From: Megasphaera sp. AM44-1BH | GTDB taxonomy: Bacteria > Bacillota > Negativicutes > Veillonellales > Megasphaeraceae | Reading direction: 5' to 3' | Length of the DNA stretch: 64,000 nt | Assembly: GCF_003467125.1 (NCBI RefSeq) | Contig: NZ_QSFA01000006.1 | Coordinates: 57,672 to 121,671 of the forward strand | Shown here: one piece after another, positions 44,520 to 53,383 of the stretch | Layout of the letters: the number at the start of each line of letters is the position of its first letter | Position numbering within the stretch: the first letter of the stretch is position 1 | Notes under the pieces: model-generated | What the model saw: the letters and a program-made list of their open reading frames with translations, nothing else | Told to the model about the DNA's origin: nothing | Databases searched by the model: none | Translations under genes and position numbers: made by a program

Positions 44520-44533
44520 TTGAACGTGTTCAA
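44520..44533 (+). promoter_or_regulatory. Second TetR-type operator palindrome
   Basis: TTGAACGTGTTCAA differs from the site upstream of tetR (TTGAACGCGTTCAA) at one position. It lies 28 bases before the HlyD gene. No clear separate -35/-10 pair is visible here. Confidence 0.7.
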
Positions 44534-44560
44534 TTGGCGAAATGAACAGGAGGATCCGTA

Positions 44561-45586
44561 ATGAAAAAAATACAGTGTAAAAAATATGTATGCCTGCTGG
44601 CAGGGGTGCTGCTGGTGATGGTTCTTTCCAGCGGGTGCAGCCTCCAGCAGGCAGGAAACGCATCGGATGAAACATGGGGCCGGTCTGATGCCAAGGAAAT
44701 CGATATTAATTCCAAGGTGGCCGGCCGGGTCATCCAGCTCAATGTCAAGGAAGGGGATACTGTCCACAAAGGTGATGTCATCGCATATATTGATCAGCGT
44801 GACTTACTGGCCCAGAAGGCACAGGCCGAAGCCAATATCAAAGCGCTGGAAGCGCAGGTACGGCAGGCCGATGTGGTGACGACACTTAAGGACAGTACTT
44901 CTCATTCTACTCTGGATACGGCTTCGGCCGGTATAGACAAGGCCCAGTCCAATCTGGATCTGGCAGAAAAAGATTTCAACTGCTATCAGGAATTGTATCA
45001 GAAGGGAGCCGTTTCTAAGGCCGTCTTTGATGGATATAAGACGAAGTATGAAGTAGCCCAGGCTGCATATTCCCAGGCCCAGTCCGGCTATGCATCTGCT
45101 CAGGCCGGATTATTACAGACTGATGTCAATACGGCGAATGCCGACGCGGTCCAGAAAAAACTGGAAGCCGCTCATGCCCAGCTGCAGCAGATTGAAGTGT
45201 CTCTCGATGAAACGGAAATCAAGGCACCTTTTGATGGAGTGATTACAGCCAAATACATTGAAGAAGGATCTATGATTTCCCTCGGTACGCCTCTGGTAGC
45301 CGTACAAGATCCGACGGACAACTGGGTCAATTTCAAGGTTCCTGAAACGAGATTGAAAGAATTCCGCCTGGGACAGCAGGTGACCCTCCTGGCACGGGAC
45401 GGTAAGACAAAAGTGACCGGAACGATTACCGATATCAGTAAAAAGTCGGAATTTGCTACCCAGCGGGCGACAAGTGAACGGGGGGACGACACGGATATTA
45501 TCAGCTTCAACATCAAAGTGCAGGTGAATGATTCTTTCCTTCGTCCCGGCATGCGCTTCCGTTTATTGGCAGGTGAGGCAGTATGA
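44561..45586 (+). CDS. HlyD-family periplasmic adaptor lipoprotein
   Basis: 341 residues. A lipobox ends at Cys26 (VLSSGC). The biotinyl-lipoyl-like domain is split: IDINSKVAGRVIQLNVKEGDTVHKGDVIAYID and later IKAPFDGVITAKYIEEG. Between them is a long coiled-coil hairpin (about residues 80-215). The end is a membrane-proximal beta domain. It should join inner-membrane permeases to an outer-membrane channel. AGGAGG precedes ATG 44561, and the permease gene overlaps its end by four bases. Confidence 0.93.
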   Translation: MKKIQCKKYVCLLAGVLLVMVLSSGCSLQQAGNASDETWGRSDAKEIDINSKVAGRVIQLNVKEGDTVHKGDVIAYIDQRDLLAQKAQAEANIKALEAQVRQADVVTTLKDSTSHSTLDTASAGIDKAQSNLDLAEKDFNCYQELYQKGAVSKAVFDGYKTKYEVAQAAYSQAQSGYASAQAGLLQTDVNTANADAVQKKLEAAHAQLQQIEVSLDETEIKAPFDGVITAKYIEEGSMISLGTPLVAVQDPTDNWVNFKVPETRLKEFRLGQQVTLLARDGKTKVTGTITDISKKSEFATQRATSERGDDTDIISFNIKVQVNDSFLRPGMRFRLLAGEAV

Positions 45587-46770
45587 CCTTTTTGCAGATA
45601 CTCCGGCGGGAATGGGGAATTCTCTGGAAAGGGCGGTTTCCCGTGGCGCCCATTTTGTTTTTGCTCCCTCTGGCGTTCACCCTGGCTTTCGGTATCATTT
45701 ACTACCAGAATTCAGTGGAACGGATTCCTCTCATTATTTGTGATGAAGAACAGTCTCCTGTAAGCCGGACGGTCATTCAGGCGTATAGTGATTCCGAAAA
45801 ATTTTCCATTACGGGAGAAGTGTACCATGCCGAAGACATGACCGACGCCCTGCAGTCCGGCAGTGCCATAGCTGCACTGTATATTCCGGCGGATTTATCA
45901 AAAAAAATCAAAACGGGGGACCCCATTGATTTGCTGATACTCGTCGATTCGGCCAATAATATGTTTGGCAACGCAGCAATGACCGCTGCCAATGAAATCA
46001 ATAAGACTCTGGCCGTAGGCATTGCATCACAGCTTCTGGAAGCCGGTAACCAGCTGCCCCAGGCGGCCATGTCTATGGCCTATCCCGTGCGTATGGGCAT
46101 CCGGATTATCAACAACCCGACAACGGGATATTCCCCGTTTATGCTGGCAGGACTTACGATGAATGGGTTGCAGATTGCCATTATGCTGGTCATTTGTCCG
46201 CTGGTGGCCCGGGAATTTCACCATCGTGTTTACCGGAAGCAGGTGCCTTCCTGGAAAATCATCGCCGCTAAAATATTGCCCGTGTGGGGATTGTCCGTCC
46301 TGTCGTTTTTTGTGTCACTGATTTTCTTACATACCTGTTTTGCCATTCCCGCACGGGGGAGTTTCTTTGATTTAGGGCTGATCATGGCTGTCTTTACGCT
46401 GACTGTATCGTGCATTATGACATTATTTGCCGTCTGCAGCCCGGACGAAGTCATGTCCCTTCAGGAGCCGCTTTTATATATCATGCCGGGACTTCTGTAC
46501 AGTGGCCTGAGCTGGCCCGATTTCTATATGAATCAGCTGGCAGAAGTGATTGCCTTTATTTTCCCCATGCGCCATGGTGCCGATGTCGTCCGCGATCTGC
46601 TGCTGTCGGGATATGCGCCGGCCCTGTACAGCCAGTGCCTGCAGATGCTGCTCATGGGAGGACTGTGTCTGCTCCTAGCCTGGGGAGTGTTTATTGTGCG
46701 GCGGCGGTATGGAACAGTGAATCTGATACGCCACGTGTTCCGCCGTGAGAAAGGAGAAACGACACTATGA
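45583..46770 (+). CDS. ABC-2 type export permease (YhhJ/YbhR-like), first
   Basis: 395 residues with the type 2 ABC exporter layout: one membrane helix near the N-terminus (APILFLLPLAFTLAFGIIYY), a large external domain (about residues 40-190), then five helices. NNPTTGYSPFMLAGL and GLSWPDFYMNQLAEVIAFIFPMRHG are typical. It overlaps both neighbours by four bases. No ATP-binding subunit is encoded in this operon. Confidence 0.9.
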   Translation: MTFLQILRREWGILWKGRFPVAPILFLLPLAFTLAFGIIYYQNSVERIPLIICDEEQSPVSRTVIQAYSDSEKFSITGEVYHAEDMTDALQSGSAIAALYIPADLSKKIKTGDPIDLLILVDSANNMFGNAAMTAANEINKTLAVGIASQLLEAGNQLPQAAMSMAYPVRMGIRIINNPTTGYSPFMLAGLTMNGLQIAIMLVICPLVAREFHHRVYRKQVPSWKIIAAKILPVWGLSVLSFFVSLIFLHTCFAIPARGSFFDLGLIMAVFTLTVSCIMTLFAVCSPDEVMSLQEPLLYIMPGLLYSGLSWPDFYMNQLAEVIAFIFPMRHGADVVRDLLLSGYAPALYSQCLQMLLMGGLCLLLAWGVFIVRRRYGTVNLIRHVFRREKGETTL

Positions 46771-47903
46771 GCTTGTTGCAATGCATTGGCCGGGAGCTTA
46801 CAAATGCCTTTGTCCACGATGCCCGGCGTGCTATTTTTCTGTTTGGCGCAGCAGCAGCCTATCTGATTCTCTTTGGCATCTTGTATTATCCCGGTGTCGT
46901 CAAAGATATTCCGACGGTCATCTGCGATGAATCCCATACGGCGTACAGCCGTGCCCTTACGAAACATTTTACGGATACGGACAGTTTTTCTGTGGTCCGC
47001 GTCGTATCCGATGAGGAAGAAGCACGACAGATGATGAGAGAAAAGCAGGCGTATACGGCTGTTCTCATCCCGCAGGATTTTGCCAAACAGATCCTTACCG
47101 GCCAGAGCAGTCAGGTCCTGGTCATGATGAACGGGGCCAACATCATTACGACCAATATTTCCAGTACCGCTGCCAGTGATGTCATCAACGCCTTCAATGA
47201 CCGCGTAGCTGCCCGGCAGGCGGCCCTGCGCACCAGTGGTGATGAAGGCATGCTGGGCCGCCGCATTTCCCCGGTCCATACCTCCCTGCGCGTACTGAAT
47301 AACCCGACCCAGAGTTATATGATGTTCTTTGTCCTGGGACTTGCTCTGGCTGCTATGCAGCAGGGCATATTCTTATCGATTGGTGCGGCTGTGCAGGGCG
47401 ATATTCATGACAAGAAACTAAAAGGCAGCCCGCCATGGACCATACTGGCTGTAAAGCTTGGTGTATACTGGGTGCTGACTATGTTATCGTTCTGTTTTAT
47501 CTGTTTCCTGGCTTATGTGCTGGGCATTCCCAACAGGGCATCGGCATCCAGCCTGGTTCCTTTGTCGGCAGCATTTGCATATACGGCACTATCCCTGGGG
47601 CTGATGGGGGCTGCTGTATTTCGTACAGAATTACAATTTGTGCGGGCATCGGTCATGTATACCGTACCGGCTTTTATTTTCGGCGGGTACACCTGGCCCA
47701 TGGAAGCGATGGACCCGGTAACGCAGATGATCGCATCGCTGTTTCCCATGGCATGGCTCTCTAATGCGGTGCGGAAACTTTTCCTATCCGGACACTTTGC
47801 ATTGCTGCAACGGAATGTCTGTGCACTCCTGATATTAGGTACAATATTCCTGGTCATTGGAAGCCTCCTGTTCTGCCGCCGCATGAAAAACGGAGCCAGA
47901 TAG
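46767..47903 (+). CDS. ABC-2 type export permease (YhhJ/YbhR-like), second
   Basis: 378 residues, paralogous to the preceding permease: the same N-terminal helix (FLFGAAAAYLILFGILYYPGV), external domain, NNPTQSYMMFFVLGLALAAMQQG, and five C-terminal helices with GGYTWPMEAMDPVTQMIASLFPMAW. The two would form a heterodimer fed by the HlyD-type adaptor. The partner ATPase is not in the window. Confidence 0.9.
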   Translation: MSLLQCIGRELTNAFVHDARRAIFLFGAAAAYLILFGILYYPGVVKDIPTVICDESHTAYSRALTKHFTDTDSFSVVRVVSDEEEARQMMREKQAYTAVLIPQDFAKQILTGQSSQVLVMMNGANIITTNISSTAASDVINAFNDRVAARQAALRTSGDEGMLGRRISPVHTSLRVLNNPTQSYMMFFVLGLALAAMQQGIFLSIGAAVQGDIHDKKLKGSPPWTILAVKLGVYWVLTMLSFCFICFLAYVLGIPNRASASSLVPLSAAFAYTALSLGLMGAAVFRTELQFVRASVMYTVPAFIFGGYTWPMEAMDPVTQMIASLFPMAWLSNAVRKLFLSGHFALLQRNVCALLILGTIFLVIGSLLFCRRMKNGAR

Positions 47904-48132
47904 AAACGAGGATATGCCGGCATGCCTTTGCCTCACCCCATCTGATGATATTGTTTTTTTTCGTCCTATATTGTCAGAAAAGAGAAAAATCATCGTAAGA
48001 AAGGGATTTGCATGGCAATATGTAGTGAAACAGGTGGAATTTTATAGTGATATGTGTTATAGTGATAGTATAGTTAAGAAAAAGTAACACTAACAGGACG
48101 TGACAAAATCAGATGTAATGGGGTGAAGGAAA

Positions 48133-48903
48133 ATGATACTTTATTTTTCCGGCACAGGCAATTCGTTGAGCGCCGCGCGGCTTCTGGCAAGGGAAACAGG
48201 GGACACGGCTGTTCATGTAATAGATCTTACGACTCACTGCGGTACGTGCAGGGGAATCCAGGATAAAGTCATCGGTTTCGTATTTCCCGTTTATTTTGGA
48301 GATCTGCCTGATCCCGTGCGTGAATTCGTAGAATATACGCGGTTTGCGCCTTCGACCTACTTTTACGCTGTAGCTACCTGCGGCGGTACGGCCGGCAATG
48401 CCTTGTACAACCTGAAGGAAATTCTGGAACAGAAGCGCTGCCGTCTTTCCTATGGGCGGGCCGTGCCGATGATTGCCAATAGTACGGCAACGTGGAAAAA
48501 AGGCGTGACCTATGATTTCAGTCGTCTCGACGAGGCCCGGAAAAAACTGATATCCATTGCGACGGCCGTACAGGCCCGGACGGTCAACACGGACGAAGCG
48601 CGCCGGTCCCTGGCAGGATCACTTATGGCGACGTCCCTTGTCCGCCACATGGGAAAGCGGCGCTTTGCCATCAGCGTGGATACAGATGCCTGTACGGGCT
48701 GCGGGATATGTGAGCGGCTCTGTCCCATGCATAATATCATCATAAAGAACGGGAAAGCCCGCGTCGGTGACCGCTGTGTATCGTGCATGGCCTGCGCCCA
48801 CTGGTGTCCGTCCGGTGGTATTCTCGTACATGGCCATGCTATTTCCCGGGAAGATCAGTATCATCATCCCGATATAGAAGTCAAAGATCTGTTCCTACGT
48901 TGA
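48133..48903 (+). CDS. EFR1-family flavodoxin-ferredoxin fusion
   Basis: 256 residues. The flavodoxin-like domain opens ILYFSGTGNSLSAARLLA (FMN phosphate loop) with YAVATCGGTAGNAL further on. The C-terminal ferredoxin part carries two 4Fe-4S motifs, CTGCGICERLCP and CVSCMACAHWCP. Such EFR1 proteins are thought to carry electrons within one chain, but the partner is unknown. GGGGTGAAGG precedes the ATG. The upstream 229 bases hold two direct copies of TTATAGTGATA (48042 and 48057). Confidence 0.92.
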   Translation: MILYFSGTGNSLSAARLLARETGDTAVHVIDLTTHCGTCRGIQDKVIGFVFPVYFGDLPDPVREFVEYTRFAPSTYFYAVATCGGTAGNALYNLKEILEQKRCRLSYGRAVPMIANSTATWKKGVTYDFSRLDEARKKLISIATAVQARTVNTDEARRSLAGSLMATSLVRHMGKRRFAISVDTDACTGCGICERLCPMHNIIIKNGKARVGDRCVSCMACAHWCPSGGILVHGHAISREDQYHHPDIEVKDLFLR

Positions 48904-48912
48904 TAACATACA

Positions 48913-48963
48913 ATAAAAACGGGACTGATGCAGAAGGGTATTCTGTGTCAGTCCCGTTTTTAT
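48913..48963. terminator. Bidirectional intrinsic terminator
   Basis: ATAAAAACGGGACTGA pairs with TCAGTCCCGTTTTTAT, with A and T tracts on both sides. It lies between the EFR1 gene and the convergent flavodoxin gene. Confidence 0.9.
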
Positions 48964-48994
48964 ATGAGAGAAAAGGAGTCGGCCTATAAATTTG

Positions 48995-49408
48995 TTATTG
49001 TGCGGCCGCTGCTTTACCGAGAGCAGCGCATTCTTCGGAATTATCGGGCGTTTCATTGACAATAGCCGTACCGAATACGATAGCGCCTGCGTCCTGGGCA
49101 CGCTGTTTCCACGTGTCTATCCATTCACCGGTTCCCCAGCCATAGGAACCGAAGAGGCCTACTTTTTTACCGCTCAATTTAGGAGCGATTGCCGTAAAGA
49201 AGGGTTCGACGACGCTGTCTTCCAATTCTTCTGACCCCATAGCAGGGCAACCGAGGAGAATGACATCGTGCTGGGCAACAGCATCGGGCGTCGTATCTTC
49301 CATCAGGACACTTTCTACATCAGCACCGGCAGCTTTAGCAGCGGCGGCGATTTCCTGTGCCATAGCTTCTGTGTTTCCTGTACCACTCCAATATGCGATT
49401 TCTACCAT
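48995..49408 (-). CDS. Flavodoxin (Megasphaera elsdenii type)
   Basis: 137 residues, the same length as the structurally known M. elsdenii flavodoxin. MVEIAYWSGTGNTEAMAQEI is the FMN phosphate loop; LLGCPAMGSEELEDS and GLFGSYGWGTGEW form the isoalloxazine-binding loops. From memory only some 25-30 positions differ from that protein, which supports the genus call. Flavodoxin replaces ferredoxin when iron is scarce. The gene lies 13 bases behind the DUF3793 gene, so both are read from the Fur-box promoter upstream. Confidence 0.96.
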   Translation of the reverse strand: MVEIAYWSGTGNTEAMAQEIAAAAKAAGADVESVLMEDTTPDAVAQHDVILLGCPAMGSEELEDSVVEPFFTAIAPKLSGKKVGLFGSYGWGTGEWIDTWKQRAQDAGAIVFGTAIVNETPDNSEECAALGKAAAAQ

Positions 49409-49421
49409 AATTGAGTCCTCC

Positions 49422-49979
49422 TTATGCTACGATGAGCTTTTCTAGTGTCGTGCCTACGGCAAAGCGGCCCATATAGTCTTTGCGGCAGCACGTATAGGCA
49501 TGAAACAGGGTGGCGGCCTGACGGACATCGCCATACACCTTCCATTCACCGCACAACTTGGCATGATTGCCTTTGTTTGTAATGAACCCCAGCACGTCGG
49601 CGAGAGGGTACCCCAGGAAAATCCCTGATTCGTGTGGGAAACAGCCGTCTTCCTGGAAGCGCTGGGAAAGGTGATCTAAAAGCTGTGATATGCCGTTATG
49701 CGGATGATAACCATAGGATTGGAGAAACCGGGCAATATACGGTTTTTCTGTGTAGGCTTCTACCATTTCCGGACGAAAAACGTATAGCAGCGTCCGCTGG
49801 GGGCACTGATAGAGGATACGGAAATATAGCCCTTTACTATTGTACTGCTGGTTGTACTGCACTACGCTGGATTCATATTCTTCCATTGTGCCTTCCCGGT
49901 GAAGACAGAGCAGTGCACCCATTTTCAGACGGGCCAGCGTCGGCGCACAGTACGTGACAAGTAAGTGATCGATGTTCAT
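49422..49979 (-). CDS. DUF3793-family protein
   Basis: 185 residues: CAPTLARLKMGALLCL near the start, RILYQCPQRTLLYVFRPEMV and ESGIFLGYPLADVLGFI match DUF3793, a family commonly next to flavodoxin or iron genes in anaerobic Firmicutes. Cys residues are present, but no known cofactor motif. The function is unknown; co-transcription with flavodoxin under a Fur-like site suggests a role in iron limitation. Confidence 0.85.
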   Translation of the reverse strand: MNIDHLLVTYCAPTLARLKMGALLCLHREGTMEEYESSVVQYNQQYNSKGLYFRILYQCPQRTLLYVFRPEMVEAYTEKPYIARFLQSYGYHPHNGISQLLDHLSQRFQEDGCFPHESGIFLGYPLADVLGFITNKGNHAKLCGEWKVYGDVRQAATLFHAYTCCRKDYMGRFAVGTTLEKLIVA

Positions 49980-50014
49980 GTCAGTCCTCCTTCCTGGATG
50001 TTTCTGCCATAGTT

Positions 50015-50043
50015 ACTATATCAATTATGATAACGAATGTCAA
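50015..50043 (-). promoter_or_regulatory. Promoter with overlapping Fur-like box (DUF3793-flavodoxin operon)
   Basis: On the minus strand TTGACA (50043-50038) and TATAGT (50020-50015) are 17 bases apart. TGATAACGAATGTCA (50028-50042, plus strand) matches 11 of 14 defined positions of the 7-1-7 Fur consensus TGATAATnATTATCA and covers the -35 box. Confidence 0.7.
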
Positions 50044-50533
50044 TAGTATAATGAGATAAAATATCAAAAACAATGGGTAAAATGCCGATAATACGGGGTA
50101 TAAGATATATTTATGATAGTTAATATCATGAATATGGATAACAAGCAAGGGGAATACGGGGAAATTTTGATAAAAATAAGCAGAAAATTAAGGTATAAGA
50201 TATGTGGATAAGCAGGAATGCAAGTCATGACGCAAATACAATCATGATAATCAATTTCTTAATTTCGAGAAAAATACATTATTTTACCATGAATGTACAA
50301 TTCATAAATATTGAATAACTATAGCTTATATGCTATAAAAATTGGATATAATACATATTTAAATATAGAAATTAATAAATATATAAAACAACAACGAATA
50401 GATTTAATTAAAAATAGGGCTTATTTCGTTATTGACATTCATTTACTTGGGTGATTATAATAGAGAAGATAAGGGGATTTGTGTATTCCTGTCATTTTTT
50501 ATATGTTGTATCCGTAGTTAGGAGAGGATTTTT
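50044..50533. other. Long A+T-rich intergenic region with iron-box-like sequences
   Basis: No open frame with coding character is seen. Around 50245-50259 TGATAATCAATTTCT matches 11 of 14 Fur positions. TGATAGTTAATATCA near 50113 is a further inverted repeat. The plus-strand promoter of the next small gene lies at 50432-50461 (TTGACA, 18 bases, TATAAT). I see no RNA structure of a known class. Confidence 0.5.
50432..50461 (+). promoter_or_regulatory. Sigma-A promoter of the first small MFQN protein gene
   Basis: TTGACA (50432-50437) and TATAAT (50456-50461) are 18 bases apart. The sequence ATTGACATTC is shared with the minus-strand flavodoxin promoter. Confidence 0.75.
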
Positions 50534-50743
50534 ATGTTTCAGAATACAAACTTTTGGATTGGCTTAGGTATTGGCGTCGTCGCAGGTATCTTTGGGTATA
50601 AGCTCATGCAGCAGAGACAGCAGCAGCTTCTTGCCCTGCAGCAGCCGGCACCGGCAGCCGCTGGTACACCGTCCCTGGAAGAACTGCAGCGTCAGAAAGA
50701 AGCCCTGGAAGACATGATTGCCGCACAGGAAGCACAGCAGTAG
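50534..50743 (+). CDS. Small single-pass membrane protein (MFQN family), copy 1
   Basis: 69 residues: MFQNTNFWIGLGIGVVAGIFGYKLM forms one membrane helix, then a Gln/Ala/Pro linker (QQQLLALQQPAPAAAG), then an acidic helix ELQRQKEALEDMIAAQEAQQ that probably coils. It has no family name known to me. A close paralogue lies at 53507-53725 in front of HMA2 and P-type ATPase genes. GGAGAGG precedes the ATG. The location among metal-ATPase genes suggests a helper role at a metal transporter, which is inference. Confidence 0.8.
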   Translation: MFQNTNFWIGLGIGVVAGIFGYKLMQQRQQQLLALQQPAPAAAGTPSLEELQRQKEALEDMIAAQEAQQ

Positions 50744-50852
50744 AGTATCTTCGATATATCCCTATAGAGTCTGCCCGGTCTTAAAGGCACATATATATGG
50801 GTACAGTATAAGTATGGACCGTATACTTTCTATATCAAAACTTTAAGGCAAC

Positions 50853-50903
50853 AAAAGGAGCTGTTCCATTACGCAAAAAAACACGTAGTGGAACAGCTCC
50901 TTT
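50853..50903. terminator. Bidirectional intrinsic terminator
   Basis: AAAAGGAGCTGTTCCA pairs with TGGAACAGCTCCTTTT, with T- and A-rich flanks. It separates the small MFQN gene from the convergent Zn/Cd ATPase gene. Confidence 0.88.
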
Positions 50904-50921
50904 TATTTTAATCCCCGGCTT

Positions 50922-53024
50922 TTATGCCCGCAGGGCTCTCATGGAGTTGAGTACTGCCAGGACCATGACGCCGACATCGCCAAATACGGCTTCCCACATA
51001 TTGGCCATGCCCAGTGCTCCCAGGATGAGGAACAGCCCTTTGACGCCCAGTGCCAGGACGATATTCTGCCAGGCAATGCTTTTCGTTGCTCTGGCCACGC
51101 GGATAGCCGTGACCAGTTTGGAGGGTTCATCGGTCATGAGGACGACATCGGCTGCTTCAATAGCCGCGTCGGATCCGAGGCCGCCCATGGCAATGCCGAC
51201 ATCGGCCCGGGCAAGCACCGGCGCGTCATTGATGCCGTCGCCTACGAAGGCCAGCTTCTTTCCGGCCTGTTTATGTGCATCCAGCTCTTCCAGCCGGTCT
51301 ACTTTATCCTGCGGCAGCAGCTGGGCATAATAGGTATCCAGTCCCAGCTTTTGGGAAACGGTCCGGCCAATGTCTTCTGCATCACCTGTGAGCATGACCG
51401 TCTGGGAGACGCCGGCTTTTTTGAGTCCCTGGATAGCCTGCCGGCTGTCCTCTTTGATTTCATCGGTAATATGCAGGCAGCCGGCATAGGTTCCGTCATA
51501 GGCGATGTACACTTTGGTACCGGCTGCGGAGCTGGGAGTAAAGTCAATCTGGTTCTGATGAAGCAGGGCTTCATTACCGGCCAGAATCTGTTTACCCCGG
51601 TACAGGACGCTGATGCCGTGACCCGATAGTTCCTGATAGGCCGATAAGGTGGTCATATCGAGCGGATTCTTCCAGGCCTGGCGGATGGACAGGGCAATAG
51701 GATGGCGGGACTGGGATTCGGCCAGCGCTGCGAGGTGGAGCACGTCGTCTTTGGTAAAGCTGTCGGCCGGGTCGATAGCGGTGACGCGGAATACGCCTTT
51801 CGTAAGGGTTCCGGTCTTATCGAAGACAACTGTACCGAGCTGGGTCAGGGCTTCCAGATAATTGCTGCCCTTGACCAGGATGCCCTTGCGGGATGCGGCA
51901 CCGATGCCGCTGAAAAAGGTCAGAGGGATGGAAATGACCAATGCGCAGGGGCAGGAAATGACGAGGAAGATAAAGGCGCGGGTCAGCCAGTCGGACCAGA
52001 GACCGCCGAAGAAGAGAGGAGGAATCAGCCCGAGGAGCAGCGCGCTGAAGACGACAAACGGCGTGTAGTACCGGCAGAACCGGGTAATGAACCGTTCCGT
52101 CGGCGCTTTGCGGCTGGCAGCATTCTGTACGAGGTCGATGATTTTGCTGGCTGTCGATTCTCCGAAGGTATGGCTGACTTTGATTTCGATGACTCCGTCT
52201 TTGGCAATGCATCCGGACAGGGCGGTATCGCCACTATGAACGCGGCGGGGCACCGATTCTCCTGTAAGGGCTTTCGTATCGAGGAGAGAACTTCCTCCCG
52301 TGACCTGGCCATCCAGAGGAATCCGTTCACCGGGATGGACGATGATTGTCGAGCCTACGGCAACCGTATCGGGTGCTACGGTGATTTCTTTGCCATCCTG
52401 CCGGATATGGGCGATGTCGGGACGGATATCCATGAGACCGGCAATAGAATGGCGGGACCGGTCTACGGCCAGGTCCTGGAACCATTCACCAATCTGATAA
52501 AAAAGCATGACGGCAACGGCTTCCGGGTATTCTCCGATGCCAAAGGCACCGACGGTAGAAATACTCATGAGGAAATGTTCATCAAAAATCCGGCCACGGG
52601 TGATATTACGCAATGCCTGCCAGAGGACATCATAGCCCAGGATGAGGTAAGCTGCTATGAGCCCGGCCAGGTATGCCGTATCCGTAAGAGGATGGACGGC
52701 CTGAAAAACCATGATGGCTATATACACGACGGCGCCGGCAGCCAGACGGATGATGCGGCCGCGTGTAGTTTCTTCTTCTTCGCTGGCAGGAGAAGAAGTT
52801 TCATCTTTTTCCTGCACTTCTACATCGGGTTCATGTGTATGCACGATTGATTCAATAATCGGTGTAATCGTGCGGGCCCGGTCTTCATCGACAGTGATAG
52901 TCAGAGTCTGTTTCATAAGGTTTACCGTAGAGGACGTAATGCCGTCCAGCGCTCCTACTTCTTTTTCGATTTTAGCGGAACAGTTCGGGCAGTCCAGCCC
53001 CTTTAACATAAATACCTTTTCCAT
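50922..53024 (-). CDS. Zinc/cadmium-type P1B-ATPase (CadA/ZntA-like)
   Basis: 700 residues. An N-terminal HMA domain carries GLDCPNCSAKIEKEV (CxxC); eight membrane helices follow with the ion-binding ISCPCALVISIP, the phosphorylation site FDKTGTLTKG, and the hinge GDGINDAPVLARADVGIAMGG. The late membrane signature (SDAAIEAADVVLM then a Lys/Asp pair) fits the P1B-2 group exporting Zn2+, Cd2+ or Pb2+. Start 53024 is set by MEKVFMLKGLDCP behind AAGGTG. The promoter region carries an ArsR-like inverted repeat. Confidence 0.93.
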   Translation of the reverse strand: MEKVFMLKGLDCPNCSAKIEKEVGALDGITSSTVNLMKQTLTITVDEDRARTITPIIESIVHTHEPDVEVQEKDETSSPASEEEETTRGRIIRLAAGAVVYIAIMVFQAVHPLTDTAYLAGLIAAYLILGYDVLWQALRNITRGRIFDEHFLMSISTVGAFGIGEYPEAVAVMLFYQIGEWFQDLAVDRSRHSIAGLMDIRPDIAHIRQDGKEITVAPDTVAVGSTIIVHPGERIPLDGQVTGGSSLLDTKALTGESVPRRVHSGDTALSGCIAKDGVIEIKVSHTFGESTASKIIDLVQNAASRKAPTERFITRFCRYYTPFVVFSALLLGLIPPLFFGGLWSDWLTRAFIFLVISCPCALVISIPLTFFSGIGAASRKGILVKGSNYLEALTQLGTVVFDKTGTLTKGVFRVTAIDPADSFTKDDVLHLAALAESQSRHPIALSIRQAWKNPLDMTTLSAYQELSGHGISVLYRGKQILAGNEALLHQNQIDFTPSSAAGTKVYIAYDGTYAGCLHITDEIKEDSRQAIQGLKKAGVSQTVMLTGDAEDIGRTVSQKLGLDTYYAQLLPQDKVDRLEELDAHKQAGKKLAFVGDGINDAPVLARADVGIAMGGLGSDAAIEAADVVLMTDEPSKLVTAIRVARATKSIAWQNIVLALGVKGLFLILGALGMANMWEAVFGDVGVMVLAVLNSMRALRA

Positions 53025-53083
53025 CGTAAGCACCTTCTTTGGCCAGTATAGTATGGGGATTTCATCTTCAAACATTTAAACAT

Positions 53084-53143
53084 ATGAACATATTTTCATT
53101 TGTATTACACTTATAGCATACGCTGTCTGATGACAGCTGTCAA
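53084..53143 (-). promoter_or_regulatory. Promoter and ArsR/SmtB-like operator of the Zn/Cd ATPase gene
   Basis: On the minus strand TTGACA (53143-53138) and TATGCT (53120-53115) are 17 bases apart. ATGAACATATTTTCAT (53084-53099) just downstream has perfect 5-base arms ATGAA/TTCAT, like the operators of CadC/SmtB/CzrA-type metal sensors. No such regulator gene is in the window. Confidence 0.6.
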
Positions 53144-53383
53144 GATGGTTTTTTGTTATTTTTACTAGATAGTGAACTATCTATAATTACCTATATATTA
53201 TGATAATATTGTTTACCATACAATAGATTGTTTGTTGAAAATCACAAAATTTGCATAGAACACAGAACTGAATTTGAGAAGATGAATTAAAATTATAAGG
53301 ATAGTATAAAGCAACATGTAAGACTGCACTGGCTATAAATCGCATGTTTTTGGCATACTCATTAAAAGATAAAAAATATGATA
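53144..53383. other. A+T-rich intergenic stretch, no gene seen
   Basis: Between the Zn/Cd ATPase promoter and the next promoter the sequence is strongly A+T-rich. The only sizable frame (minus strand, 75 codons) lacks an SD and any recognisable pattern. I find no RNA element. Confidence 0.5.
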
